NCBI RefSeq assembly: GCF_000259255.1
Contig: NC_017737.1
Coordinates: forward strand, 1,116,001 to 1,180,000
Source of the DNA: Helicobacter cetorum MIT 00-7128
GTDB taxonomy: Bacteria > Campylobacterota > Campylobacteria > Campylobacterales > Helicobacteraceae
Direction: 5' to 3'
Length of the DNA stretch: 64,000 nucleotides
Position numbers and translations under genes: made by a program
Part shown: one piece after another, positions 18,687-27,781 of the stretch
Layout of the letters: the number at the start of each line of letters is the position of its first letter
How positions within the stretch are numbered: the stretch's first letter is position 1
The notes under the pieces: model-generated
The model's input: the letters and a program-made list of their open reading frames with translations, nothing else
Told to the model about the DNA's origin: nothing
The model's database searches: none

Positions 18687-19756
18687 AAAAGTCATTATGC
18701 TTAATCTTTTTATGCATGGTTTTTAAGCTTTCTTTAGAGGCTAAAAGCTATCAAGAGATTATTTTAAGCGAACAGCAACTAAAGCATATGGGCTTGCATG
18801 TGCTTAGATTGGATAAAGAGATTTTTAGTAAAGGACTTCCTTTTAACGCTTATATTGACTTTGATAGTAAAAGCTCTGTGGTTCAAAGCTTGAGCTTTGA
18901 TGCCTCAGTAGTGGCAGTGTATAAGCGAGAGGGCGAGCAAGTCAAAAAAGGCGATATGATTTGTGAAGTAAGTTCTATTAGCTTAAGCAATCTCTATTTT
19001 GAATTACAAAACAATAGAAATAAACTTAAAATTGCCACTGATGTTACTAAAAAAGATTTAGAGCTTTATAAAGCGGGGGTAATTTCCCAAAGAGAATACC
19101 AAACAAGCTTTTTAGCAAGTGAAGAAATGAGACTTAAAGTAGAGCAGTTAGAGACTACTTTCAAAGGTTTTGGCATAGACCCTAAAAAACCTAAGGGGGA
19201 TTATGGTTTTAGAATTGTTGCAAGAGATAGTGGCTTATTGTCTGTTGCTCCTAAAAATGCCGGCGAAAAGATTTTAGCCTTCACTAGTTATGTGCGTATT
19301 TCTAAGAGCAGTAATTTGATTGCACGCATTAAATTACCCGTAGATGTCTCTAGGCATATTAAACAAGGCTCTCTAATTTATAGTAGTGATGGCATGTGGA
19401 TAGGAGAGATTCAAAGCGTTTCAGTTGTTTTAGATAGAGGCTCTAATACTATTTTAGCAACAGCTCTTATTAGTGAGAAGAGCTATCATGTGGGCGAAAT
19501 GGTGGAAGTCTATATTCAAGGCTCACAGCCTAAAGACTCGGTATTAGTCCCCTCAAAAGCTCTCATTAGAGATGGCAAAAATTATTTAGCTTTCATTAGA
19601 ACTTCTAAGGGGTTTAGGCCTATCATAGCCCATGTTTTAGAGGAGCGCAATAAGACTTTTGTTGTTAGTAGTGATAGCCTAAAGCCTAGCGATAGCGTGG
19701 CAACGGGCGCACTCATTGGATTAAAAGGCATGATAAATCACTTAGGGGAAGAGTAA
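18683..19756 (+). CDS. cznB: Metal efflux periplasmic adaptor CznB
   Basis: RND membrane-fusion protein linking CznA to CznC. Signal peptide MKKSLCLIFLCMVFKLSLEA, then the biotinyl-lipoyl half-motifs (VAVYKREGEQVKKGDMICEV), a short coiled-coil hairpin (about 105-150), and the beta-barrel domain (LVPSKALIRDGKNYLAFI). 357 residues. The start is TTG with AGGAGA upstream, overlapping the cznC stop. The stop overlaps the cznA ATG. Confidence 0.92.
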   Translation: MKKSLCLIFLCMVFKLSLEAKSYQEIILSEQQLKHMGLHVLRLDKEIFSKGLPFNAYIDFDSKSSVVQSLSFDASVVAVYKREGEQVKKGDMICEVSSISLSNLYFELQNNRNKLKIATDVTKKDLELYKAGVISQREYQTSFLASEEMRLKVEQLETTFKGFGIDPKKPKGDYGFRIVARDSGLLSVAPKNAGEKILAFTSYVRISKSSNLIARIKLPVDVSRHIKQGSLIYSSDGMWIGEIQSVSVVLDRGSNTILATALISEKSYHVGEMVEVYIQGSQPKDSVLVPSKALIRDGKNYLAFIRTSKGFRPIIAHVLEERNKTFVVSSDSLKPSDSVATGALIGLKGMINHLGEE

Positions 19757-22700
19757 TGTTGGCCTCTATTATTGAGTTTTCCTTACGCCAACGAATTGTA
19801 ATTATTGTTTGTGCGTTTTTGACCTTATTTTTTGGGACTTATAGCTTTATTAGTACGCCCGTAGATGCTTTCCCTGATATTGCGCCCACTCAAGTAAAAA
19901 TCATCTTAAAACTTCCGGGTTCAAGCCCAGAAGAAATGGAAAATAACATTGTGCGCCCTTTAGAATTAGAGCTTTTAGGCTTGAAAGGGCAAAAATCTTT
20001 AAGAAGTGTCTCTAAATACTCTATTTCAGACATTACCATAGATTTTGATGATAGCGTAGATATTTATCTTGCTCGCAACATGGTTAATGAACGCCTTATT
20101 GGTGTAATGAAAGACTTGCCAGTAGGGGTTGAGGGGGGCATGGCACCTATTGTTACACCCCTATCAGATATGTTTATGTTTACGATTGATGGGGATATTA
20201 GTGAAGTAGAAAAGCGCCAGCTCTTAGATTTTGTAATCCGCCCACAATTAAGAATGATTAGTGGTGTGGCTGATGTCAATTCTATTGGGGGTTTTAGTAG
20301 GGCGTTTGTGATTGTGCCAGATTTTAATGATATGGCAAGACTTGGAGTGAGTGTCTCTGATTTAGAAGAAGTTTTGAGGGCTAATTTAAGAAATAGCGGG
20401 GCAGGGCGAGTGGATAGAGATGGTGAGACTTTTTTAGTAAAAATCCAAACCGCCTCATTAAGCCTAGAAGATATTGGTAAAATCACCGTTTCTACCAAAA
20501 TGGGACATTTACATATCAAAGATTTTGCAAAAGTAGTGAGTGAGTCTCGCACTCGCTTAGGCTTTGTTACTAAAGATGGTTTAGGTGAGACTACACAGGG
20601 CTTAGTTCTGTCTTTAAAAGGAGCCAATTCTAAGCAAATTATCACACAAGTGCGTAAAAAATTAGAAGAATTAAAGCCCCTTTTGCCTCAAGGGGTATCT
20701 ATCAATGTGTTTTATGACCGCTCAGATTTCACACAAAAAGCTATCGCAACCGTTTCTAAGACTCTAATAGAGGCGATTATTTTAATTATTATCACGCTCT
20801 TTTTATTTTTAGGAAATTTACGAGCAAGTATTGCAGTAGGAGTGATTCTGCCCTTAAGCCTATCAGTGGCATTTATCCTTATTAAAGCGAGTGATTTGAC
20901 CTTAAATTTAATGAGTTTGGGCGGACTCATTATTGCCATAGGCATGTTAATTGACTCTGCAGTGGTAGTGGTAGAAAACGCTTTTGAAAAATTAAGCAAT
21001 AATACCACTACCACCAAATTGCATGCGATTTATCGCTCATGCAAAGAAATAGCTGTTTCAGTGGTTAGTGGTGTGATTATTATTATTGTGTTTTTTGTGC
21101 CCATTTTAACTTTGCAAGGACTAGAGGGCAAAATGTTTAAGCCTCTAGCTCAAAGCATTGTTTATGCGCTATTAGGCACTTTGGTGCTTTCAATCACCAT
21201 TATTCCTGTGGTAAGCTCATTGGTATTAAAAGCAACGCCTCATAGTGAAACCTTTCTCACACGCTTTTTAAATAAAGTCTATGCTCCGTTACTAGAATTT
21301 TTTCTTCATAATCCTAAAAAGGTCATTATAGGGGCGTTTATATTTTTGGTCTTAAGCTTATCGCTTTTTCCTTTTGTAGGTAAGACTTTTATGCCAAATT
21401 TAGATGAGGGCGATGCGATTTTAAGCGTAGAGACCACTCCCTCTATTTCTTTAGAGCAATCAAGAGAGCTTATGCTTAAGATTGAAAAAACTATTAAAGA
21501 TAATGTCAAAGAAGTTAAAACCATAGTTGCACGCACAGGCGCTGATGAATTAGGACTTGATTTAGGGGGGTTGAATCAAACGGACACTTTTATCTCTTTT
21601 ATCCCTAAAAAGGAATGGTCTGTAAAAACTAAAGAGCAATTATTGCAAAAAATTATGGATTCTTTAACGGACTTTAAGGGGATTAACTTTTCTTTCACTC
21701 AGCCTATTGAAATGAGAATTTCTGAAATGCTAACGGGTGTTAGAGGGGATTTAGCGATTAAAATTTTTGGCGAAGACATTTCTAAATTAAACCAACTAAG
21801 TTTTAAAATCGCTCAGCTTTTAAAGGGCATTAGAGGTTCTAGCGAGGTTTTAACCACGCTTAATGAGGGGGTAAACTATTTATATGTTACTCCCGATAAA
21901 GAGGCTATGGCAAATGTGGGGATTGCAAGCGATGAGTTTTCAAAATTTCTTAAATCCGCTTTAGAGGGCTTGATTGTAGATACGATTCCTACAGGGCTTT
22001 CACGCACTCCTGTAATCATTCGCCAAGAGAGTGATTTTGCTAGTTCAATTACCAAGCTTAAAAGTCTTGCATTAACCTCTAAGTATGGTGTTGCAGTGCC
22101 TATAACTTCTATTGCAGATATTGAAGAAGTTGATGGCCCCGTTTCAATTGCAAGGGAAAATTCAAGGCGCATGAGTGTGGTGCGTAGCAATGTAATAGGG
22201 CGAGATTTAAATGGTTTTGTAGAAGAAGTTAAAAAGGTCATTAAAGAGCATGTTGAATTGCCACCGAATTATTTTATCACTTATGGGGGGCAGTTTGAAA
22301 ACCAGCAACGAGCTAATGCAAGGCTTTCAACCGTGATTCCTTTAAGTATATTAGCGATTTTTTTCATTCTCTTTTTTACCTTTAAGAGCATTCCTCTAGC
22401 CTTACTCATTCTTTTAAACATTCCCTTTGCAGTAACCGGCGGACTCATTGCGCTCTTTTTAGTAGGAGAGTATATTTCAGTGCCAGCAAGTGTGGGCTTT
22501 ATCGCTCTTTTTGGGATTGCAGTCTTAAATGGGGTGGTAATGATAGGGTATTTTAAAGAGCTTTTATCACAAGGTAAGAGTGTGGAAGAATGCGTGATAG
22601 AGGGGGCTAAAAGGCGTTTAAGACCGGTTTTAATGACGGCTTGTATTGCTGGATTAGGGCTAATCCCCTTATTATTTTCTCATAGTGTAGGCTCAGAAGT

Positions 22701-22815
22701 TCAAAAGCCTTTAGCGATTGTTGTGCTTGGAGGTTTGGTTACTTCAAGTGCTTTGACTTTACTTTTATTGCCACCGATGTTTATGCTAGTGGCTAAAAAA
22801 ATCAAAGTGATTTAG
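19756..22815 (+). CDS. cznA: Metal efflux RND transporter CznA
   Basis: Inner membrane proton-driven pump of the heavy-metal RND (CzcA) class; in H. pylori it protects against Cd, Zn and Ni and supports colonisation. 1019 residues with the two-fold RND layout: TM1 at 10-30, large periplasmic loop, TM2-TM6 at about 330-480, TM7 at about 520, second loop, TM8-TM12 at about 860-1015. The TM4 segment IGMLIDSAVVVVEN carries the proton-relay Asp characteristic of the class. Translationally coupled to cznB. Confidence 0.95.
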   Translation: MLASIIEFSLRQRIVIIVCAFLTLFFGTYSFISTPVDAFPDIAPTQVKIILKLPGSSPEEMENNIVRPLELELLGLKGQKSLRSVSKYSISDITIDFDDSVDIYLARNMVNERLIGVMKDLPVGVEGGMAPIVTPLSDMFMFTIDGDISEVEKRQLLDFVIRPQLRMISGVADVNSIGGFSRAFVIVPDFNDMARLGVSVSDLEEVLRANLRNSGAGRVDRDGETFLVKIQTASLSLEDIGKITVSTKMGHLHIKDFAKVVSESRTRLGFVTKDGLGETTQGLVLSLKGANSKQIITQVRKKLEELKPLLPQGVSINVFYDRSDFTQKAIATVSKTLIEAIILIIITLFLFLGNLRASIAVGVILPLSLSVAFILIKASDLTLNLMSLGGLIIAIGMLIDSAVVVVENAFEKLSNNTTTTKLHAIYRSCKEIAVSVVSGVIIIIVFFVPILTLQGLEGKMFKPLAQSIVYALLGTLVLSITIIPVVSSLVLKATPHSETFLTRFLNKVYAPLLEFFLHNPKKVIIGAFIFLVLSLSLFPFVGKTFMPNLDEGDAILSVETTPSISLEQSRELMLKIEKTIKDNVKEVKTIVARTGADELGLDLGGLNQTDTFISFIPKKEWSVKTKEQLLQKIMDSLTDFKGINFSFTQPIEMRISEMLTGVRGDLAIKIFGEDISKLNQLSFKIAQLLKGIRGSSEVLTTLNEGVNYLYVTPDKEAMANVGIASDEFSKFLKSALEGLIVDTIPTGLSRTPVIIRQESDFASSITKLKSLALTSKYGVAVPITSIADIEEVDGPVSIARENSRRMSVVRSNVIGRDLNGFVEEVKKVIKEHVELPPNYFITYGGQFENQQRANARLSTVIPLSILAIFFILFFTFKSIPLALLILLNIPFAVTGGLIALFLVGEYISVPASVGFIALFGIAVLNGVVMIGYFKELLSQGKSVEECVIEGAKRRLRPVLMTACIAGLGLIPLLFSHSVGSEVQKPLAIVVLGGLVTSSALTLLLLPPMFMLVAKKIKVI

Positions 22816-22823
22816 GGGACTAA

Positions 22824-23105
22824 ATGTTAGCTTTAGAATTATTTGTAGAAGTATATTTAAAGGATACTATCATAGACTTTTTATTCGCTCAAGGCTTTGA
22901 TGACTTTTTTTGCACGCCTTGTCATAAATATGCCTCCCCCTCAGAGCTTTTAAGCCAAAAAGAGCAAGTGAGCGGTTGTAAAGATTATGCGAAATTCAGA
23001 CTCTTTTTAGCAGATAATGTAGCATTAGAATTAAGCCAAGCTTTACGAGATAAATTTACCTCTAAGGGTATCAAGCTTTTTTATACCCAAGTGCATGAAT
23101 TATAA
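22824..23105 (+). CDS. DUF3240 family small protein (HP0968-like)
   Basis: 93 residues: ferredoxin-like pattern with a central CTPCHKYASPSE segment that could bind metal. DUF3240 proteins are commonly encoded beside CzcA/CusA-type pumps, and this one follows cznA by 8 bases, so a role in sensing or modulating metal export is plausible. No enzymatic motif seen. The pairing with cznA is also found in H. pylori. Confidence 0.8.
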   Translation: MLALELFVEVYLKDTIIDFLFAQGFDDFFCTPCHKYASPSELLSQKEQVSGCKDYAKFRLFLADNVALELSQALRDKFTSKGIKLFYTQVHEL

Positions 23106-23111
23106 GTTTCA

Positions 23112-23167
23112 TTTTGTAGCATAATCTATTGAATTAAAAATTAAGAGATTTTTTTTACGCTACAAAA
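23112..23167 (+). terminator. Possible hairpin after the czn operon
   Basis: TTTTGTAGC (23112-23120) pairs with GCTACAAAA (23159-23167) across a 38-base AT-rich loop. It is the only sizeable inverted repeat after cznA-DUF3240. The long loop makes it a weak terminator candidate. Confidence 0.3.
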
Positions 23168-23328
23168 ACTTTTTAAAATCTTAAAAAACATAGCCTAAAT
23201 TAAAAGCATGAATGCCTCAAAAAGGTATTTATAGCGCTTTTTGCCATGCTAATATTACTAAAATACGCTTTTAAAATAATATTTTCAAAAATGCTAAAAA
23301 ATCAAGGAAAAAATTACTTTTTTGTTGC

Positions 23329-23334
23329 TATATT
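23329..23334 (+). promoter_or_regulatory. -10 element for the outer membrane protein gene
   Basis: TATATT preceded by GTTGC; transcription would start near 23341 and give a leader of about 28 nt with AGGAA before the ATG at 23369. Confidence 0.45.
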
Positions 23335-23368
23335 TACATTAAACTATTAACTATATTAGGAATAAAAT

Positions 23369-24709
23369 ATGAAATTTTGTAACATTTTCTTAAAGCAACA
23401 ACAAGCTTTGGGGGGGGGGCGCATTATGAGACCCTTACTCCTTATCCCCCTAGTTTTTTTGACTGATTTAAGAGCTGAAGAGAGTTCGTGGTATGTTGGG
23501 GGTAGTTTTTTAATCGGTCAAGGCGAACAAAAGCGCACTATCACAACCCTAGAACCCCCTAGTAGTCCTATAATACCCCCTCAAATAGCCCCACAGCCTC
23601 AACCACAGCCAGCCCCACAACCACAAGAGCCAAGCCAAAAGCCTAGCCCTAAGCCTCCTCAAAAACCTGAACCAGAAAAACCAAGCCAACCACAACCACA
23701 ACCACCAAACCCTGAGCCAAGCCAACCAAACCCTGATGCCCAAAAAGAACAACAAATAAAAGAACAATATACGAAAGCGGTTGAAAAATATAGAGATGAT
23801 AAAAATAATGCTTTAGAAAACGCACAAAAACAACCGAATTGGGAGAAGTATCAAAAATATTGTGAGGGACAAGTAAAAAAAGGTCAAAAATTATATGATT
23901 GCTATTCTGTTCAAGGTCCTAACTATCAACAAGATGAACAAGTATATAATAGACTTTTTAATTCCGAGCAAGACCCAAGTAGTGCGTTGCCTAGCTGTCC
24001 GCTCGTTCAATCTAGCACGCCTATTTCACCAAATTATAGTAACGATGCTTTAGCGAACTATAATTGTTATTTTAATTGGCCTAAGAATAATCCCGGTCCG
24101 ATTATCCCCACTGCTTTACCCGACGGCGTTCCCACCGGTCTTGCTACGCTTTTTAGTTATTTTCATAGATTTTTAGCGAATGTTCCTAATAAAGCTAACA
24201 CTTCTCAAAACTCTCAAAATCCTACAGCTATTACCACAACTACCAAACAAACAAGCGTGCATTATGGAGGGAGTGTAGCGCTAGGGTATAAATATTTCTT
24301 TAAGCCTAGATTTGGTTTAAGGGGGTATATCAATCTTGAATATCTCTATACCAATACTTATTTTTCTAGCTCTAACATTCTTTATGGGGGTGGGGCGGAC
24401 TTCTTGGCTAATATTATAGATAATAATGACAAGAAAAGCATGGTTTTTGGTGTGTTTGCGGGGGTGAATGTTGCCGGAAACACTTCTATCACACAAATTA
24501 AAAACCATAATGTAAGCAACACGAAATTTGACGCCTTTTTGCATACGGGACTTAGATTTGTCTTCAATGGTATGCATGAATTTAATTTAGGTGTGCGTGT
24601 GCCATTTATCAAAAATCCTAGCGTGTCTTTAAAGACTAAAGATAAGACTTATGAAGTGCAAAATGACATGTTCTATAGTCTTTTTGTAAGCTATTATTAT
24701 TTATTCTAG
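23369..24709 (+). CDS. Hop-like outer membrane protein with Pro/Gln-rich domain, G-tract at start
   Basis: Helicobacter outer membrane protein family. Up to 446 residues. From the first ATG (AGGAA six bases upstream) the frame crosses a G10 tract and reaches MRPLLLIPLVFLTDLRAEE, a complete signal peptide. The mature N-terminus SSWYVGGSFLIGQGEQ is Hop-like. Residues 57-115 are a Pro/Gln/Glu-rich segment, then a coiled stretch and four cysteines in two close pairs (KYC...YDC and LPSC...YNC). The C-terminal ~150 residues form the porin-like beta domain ending in YYYLF. The frame is open at G10. An alternative start at 23426 has the G tract six bases upstream. Confidence 0.85.
   Translation: MKFCNIFLKQQQALGGGRIMRPLLLIPLVFLTDLRAEESSWYVGGSFLIGQGEQKRTITTLEPPSSPIIPPQIAPQPQPQPAPQPQEPSQKPSPKPPQKPEPEKPSQPQPQPPNPEPSQPNPDAQKEQQIKEQYTKAVEKYRDDKNNALENAQKQPNWEKYQKYCEGQVKKGQKLYDCYSVQGPNYQQDEQVYNRLFNSEQDPSSALPSCPLVQSSTPISPNYSNDALANYNCYFNWPKNNPGPIIPTALPDGVPTGLATLFSYFHRFLANVPNKANTSQNSQNPTAITTTTKQTSVHYGGSVALGYKYFFKPRFGLRGYINLEYLYTNTYFSSSNILYGGGADFLANIIDNNDKKSMVFGVFAGVNVAGNTSITQIKNHNVSNTKFDAFLHTGLRFVFNGMHEFNLGVRVPFIKNPSVSLKTKDKTYEVQNDMFYSLFVSYYYLF
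23410..23419 (+). repeat. G10 homopolymeric tract near the OMP start
   Basis: Ten consecutive G between GCTTT and CGCATTATG. Slippage would change the frame from the ATG at 23369 or alter the spacing and strength of a Shine-Dalgarno-like element for the ATG at 23426. G tracts of this length are the usual phase-variation substrate in Helicobacter. Confidence 0.9.
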
Positions 24710-24736
24710 GCTTTGTTTTATTGGGCGCTACAAAAG

Positions 24737-24761
24737 ACTTAACGCTTAAATAGCGTTAAGT
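24737..24761 (+). terminator. Hairpin after the OMP gene
   Basis: Perfect 10-bp stem ACTTAACGCT / AGCGTTAAGT with a five-base loop TAAAT, 28 bases after the OMP stop. No T run follows, so it may stabilise the 3' end rather than act as a classical intrinsic terminator. Confidence 0.6.
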
Positions 24762-24792
24762 GAAAACTTCCTAAGTCTTGTGAAGTTATTGT

Positions 24793-24819
24793 GGGGATTT
24801 TTAATTAAAAAATCTCCCC
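24793..24819. terminator. Hairpin between convergent OMP and queE
   Basis: GGGGATTTTT pairs with AAAAATCTCCCC around an AT loop, with a two-base bulge. It sits between two convergent genes and may serve both. Confidence 0.5.
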
Positions 24820-24963
24820 TTAAAAAATAAAAGATTTATAATCAAAATAAAAACTAAACTATAAAATAAAAACTTAAAAATAAGTTTTCTTAAAAAGACT
24901 ATAAAAAAGAACTCAAAACTTTTTAATCTCTAAAAAATAGGGGGAGCAAAAGATAAAAAGGGT

Positions 24964-25719
24964 TTAAAAGCCTTTTTGATTATCCCATAAGCGAATGTGT
25001 AGTCTATCACTAAGACTATAGCCATTTTCTAGGGCTAGGGGGGCTAGGGCTTTTAGATTTTTATCTAGTTCATTTTTAGTTGTGCCTAAGGGCATTAAAA
25101 AGACTTCATTATTGTTTAAGCTAAGTTGCTTTAAAAGGTTTTGAATTTCCATAATTGATTGAGTAGCATTAATGCTATCTAAGACAAATTTAAAATTCAC
25201 GCTTTTAGCATTATCTAAGATGTTCTGTAAGGCTTTAAGATTAATGCGTTTGTTTTCTTTCTCTAAAGAAAGAGAGAGTTTTACGCTTAGGGTAAAATGC
25301 AATTCTTTTAAGATAGGGCTAAATTCAAAAAAGATAGAGCCGTTACTTTCTACAAATAAAGGAATCTCTTTTTGATGAAAATACTCCAAAACGCTCAATA
25401 AAGTAGGATTATTAAAATGCAAGCTTGGCTCTCCGCCTGTAAGAATGAAATCAAAATTGTTGTAATTAGGAGCTAGACTTTCTAAGTGCCTGATTAAGGC
25501 TTTAGGCCTACTATAATAATCCCAAAAATCTTTAAACTTAGAATGCACCGCATACAAACTATCACAACCAATTAGAATTTCATCATTTAATGGGGTTTTA
25601 CAATCAAAGCCCTTACAAGAGAGATTACACCCCCCTAAGCGTAAAAATAGGCTTGGTCTGCCTATCCTTTTGCCCTCGCCTTGGAGAGAAAAAAAGCTCT
25701 CAACTACCGGAAGTTTCAT
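24964..25719 (-). CDS. queE: 7-carboxy-7-deazaguanine synthase QueE
   Basis: Radical SAM enzyme converting 6-carboxytetrahydropterin to 7-carboxy-7-deazaguanine on the way to queuosine/preQ0. 251 residues. SFFSLQGEG near the N-terminus and the TGGEPSL motif are diagnostic. The cluster-binding cysteines are C31, C35 and C40 (CNLSCKGFDC), a CX3CX4C spacing rather than canonical CX3CX2C. Five bases downstream of queD on the minus strand, so the two consecutive enzymes of the pathway are co-transcribed. Confidence 0.92.
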   Translation of the reverse strand: MKLPVVESFFSLQGEGKRIGRPSLFLRLGGCNLSCKGFDCKTPLNDEILIGCDSLYAVHSKFKDFWDYYSRPKALIRHLESLAPNYNNFDFILTGGEPSLHFNNPTLLSVLEYFHQKEIPLFVESNGSIFFEFSPILKELHFTLSVKLSLSLEKENKRINLKALQNILDNAKSVNFKFVLDSINATQSIMEIQNLLKQLSLNNNEVFLMPLGTTKNELDKNLKALAPLALENGYSLSDRLHIRLWDNQKGF

Positions 25720-25724
25720 TATTT

Positions 25725-26327
25725 TTAAGGGATTTGATGTAGGGGTTTAGCATGAAAAAAGCATTTTTCTTCATCACTAATGATTTTATTAAAAAAGTCT
25801 TTATCTTGCCATAGACTTTGAATGCCTTGTGAAAAGGATACGCAATTTTTATGAACGAGTGCTTTAAAATTAGGGTTTTCTAAATCTTTTAAAAATGCCT
25901 CAGCGTAGCCGTTTTTGGTCTCATGCACTCTTACGCTAGAGACTTTCAGCTCCCCTTCGTTATTAGAAAAAGTGCTTTTTTGTAAAATCAAGCTTAAGTA
26001 GTATAAAAACATCAAAGCATAACTTTCCGCACTCAAATTAAACGAGCATTTCACATAACGCACACAATTTTTTTCTATAAAATGCTGAAATTCTGCACTT
26101 TCTTTATCCCAAAAATGATGGGCATGGTCAAAGGAGTCTATAAAAATTTGCATTTCTTGTTGCATGATTCCAAAATCTAATGCCATGCACGCATTATCCA
26201 AGCGATTAGTTTCAATAAAGACTTCTACTTCATAATTATGCCCATGAATATTTTGAGCGCATTTTAAAGAGGAGCAATTACGCACCACATGACTAGCACA
26301 AAATTTATATAATCTTCTAATAATCAT
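25725..26327 (-). CDS. queD: 6-carboxy-5,6,7,8-tetrahydropterin synthase QueD
   Basis: Zn-dependent enzyme of the PTPS family supplying the QueE substrate from dihydroneopterin triphosphate, itself made by FolE (encoded nearby at 28705-29247). Zn ligands are in FCASHVV (His) and IHGHNYEVEV (two His); the catalytic region includes MALDFG and the late VRVHET segment. 200 residues, longer than the ~120-residue E. coli protein, with extra sequence in the middle and at the C-terminus. Confidence 0.92.
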   Translation of the reverse strand: MIIRRLYKFCASHVVRNCSSLKCAQNIHGHNYEVEVFIETNRLDNACMALDFGIMQQEMQIFIDSFDHAHHFWDKESAEFQHFIEKNCVRYVKCSFNLSAESYALMFLYYLSLILQKSTFSNNEGELKVSSVRVHETKNGYAEAFLKDLENPNFKALVHKNCVSFSQGIQSLWQDKDFFNKIISDEEKCFFHAKPLHQIP

Positions 26328-26333
26328 TTTTGA

Positions 26334-26990
26334 CTACTTGTAGCATGGTTGGTAAAAGGGTAGTCTCAAGCGATAGTAATAATGCTCGGGGCGGTTAAAA
26401 TCAATGCGTTTAATGGTGCTTTTAATCAAATCTCTATAGAGCATTTGATAACCACAAGTCTTCCCGCTCACACTTCCATCTATGTATAAAACTCGTTTTT
26501 GCAATACCATATCATACCAATCTAAGATAAAATGCGAATTAGCGCTCATAAACACTTCTTCACTAAAGCCATTAATGGCGTAATAATCTGTAGGGGCTGG
26601 CGAGCAATAAAACTGCCCTCCAATCCAATAACAAGGTTTGCTATCATGGTCAATCAATTGGTAATTATAACGATAAATAGGTATAGATGCAATATTACGC
26701 ACCACTCGTGCATAAATCACATTTTTGGCTCTATCTAGCGGAAATTCCTCTTGTGTGAAGACATTATAAAAGCCTAATTTTTGTAACTCATAAATAATGG
26801 TGTTAATATAATAAGAGGTCATCATATCACTTCTGTTATAAGCTACCACGATAGTAGAATTATAATTGAAAAGATAACCCCCCGTAACTTCTGAGTAATA
26901 GCCCATGTGTAAGCGGTGCTGACATGCACTCAATAAAAAAAGAAACCCTAATATAAAACCAAAAAAAGTTAAGCGATAATTTTTACTCAC
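26334..26990 (-). CDS. Conserved lipoprotein (HP0932-like)
   Basis: 218 residues with a lipoprotein signal: hydrophobic stretch [15 protein letters not shown] with the lipobox LLSAC and Cys at about residue 23. The mature protein is rich in Tyr (many YY pairs near the end) and contains several further cysteines. No known domain. It overlaps surE by 4 nt and is followed by queD, so it sits inside the operon without an obvious functional link. Confidence 0.85.
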   Translation of the reverse strand: MSKNYRLTFFGFILGFLFLLSACQHRLHMGYYSEVTGGYLFNYNSTIVVAYNRSDMMTSYYINTIIYELQKLGFYNVFTQEEFPLDRAKNVIYARVVRNIASIPIYRYNYQLIDHDSKPCYWIGGQFYCSPAPTDYYAINGFSEEVFMSANSHFILDWYDMVLQKRVLYIDGSVSGKTCGYQMLYRDLIKSTIKRIDFNRPEHYYYRLRLPFYQPCYK

Positions 26991-27781
26991 TCCAATACAC
27001 CCCTATGCCAAGATTCTAAGGCGTTTAAATCTTTATAGCTTGTTAAGTCTAAGAGTAGGGGTGTAATAGAAACATAATTATTGTGGATAGCTTGAAAATC
27101 AGAGAGCTTGTCTTTATTCTCTCGTTCGTTCCACATTAAGGGGTGCTGACCTAACCAAAAATAATTCTTGCCCTTAGGGTCTGTGCGTTTATGCACTTCT
27201 TTTTGATATATTCTATAACCTTTTGGTGTGATGAGTGTGCCTTGACAATCCTTAATTAAGCAAGTAGGGATATTCACATTTAAGAGTTTACGCCCTTTTA
27301 AAGGATAGCCTTGTGTAAAAATCATTTGCACTAAATCTTGTATAGTTTGTTTGGCTAAATCAAAATTTAAAGGAATGCTTTTATCTTTATTAGAGATGAT
27401 TTGCGAAATTGCAATAGAAGCAACGCCTTGAATCGTGCCTTCAATCGCTCCAGCAACCGTGCCAGAATAGATCGTATCTTCACCCATGTTAGAACCAAGA
27501 TTTATGCCTGAAATCACTAAATCAAATACAACATCTTTAAACAGCTCATTGATAGCCAAATACACGCAATCACTTGGTGTGCCATCATCAATTCTATAAT
27601 GTCTGTCTTTGACTTTTTCTGCTCTTAAAGGCTCAGTGATAGTGATACTTTGCGAGCATGCACTTTTTTCATGTTTTGGGGCAACAACATAAATTTCTGC
27701 CATTGGTTCTAAGGCTTTTTCTAAAGCCTTAATGCCTTGTGCATGATAGCCATCATCATTAGTGAGTAAAATTTTTTTCAT
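26987..27781 (-). CDS. surE: 5'-nucleotidase SurE
   Basis: Metal-dependent nucleoside monophosphate phosphatase. Motifs: [13 protein letters not shown] with the Asp-Asp metal ligands at the N-terminus, [33 protein letters not shown] and [11 protein letters not shown]. 264 residues. The ATG overlaps the ispA stop (ATGA), which implies coupling to ispA upstream. Confidence 0.95.
   Translation of the reverse strand: MKKILLTNDDGYHAQGIKALEKALEPMAEIYVVAPKHEKSACSQSITITEPLRAEKVKDRHYRIDDGTPSDCVYLAINELFKDVVFDLVISGINLGSNMGEDTIYSGTVAGAIEGTIQGVASIAISQIISNKDKSIPLNFDLAKQTIQDLVQMIFTQGYPLKGRKLLNVNIPTCLIKDCQGTLITPKGYRIYQKEVHKRTDPKGKNYFWLGQHPLMWNERENKDKLSDFQAIHNNYVSITPLLLDLTSYKDLNALESWHRGVLE

Noticed and set aside
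20064-20645. 193-codon open frame on the minus strand inside cznA
   Set aside because: Antisense shadow of a clearly conserved RND gene, with no RBS and no protein-like motif.
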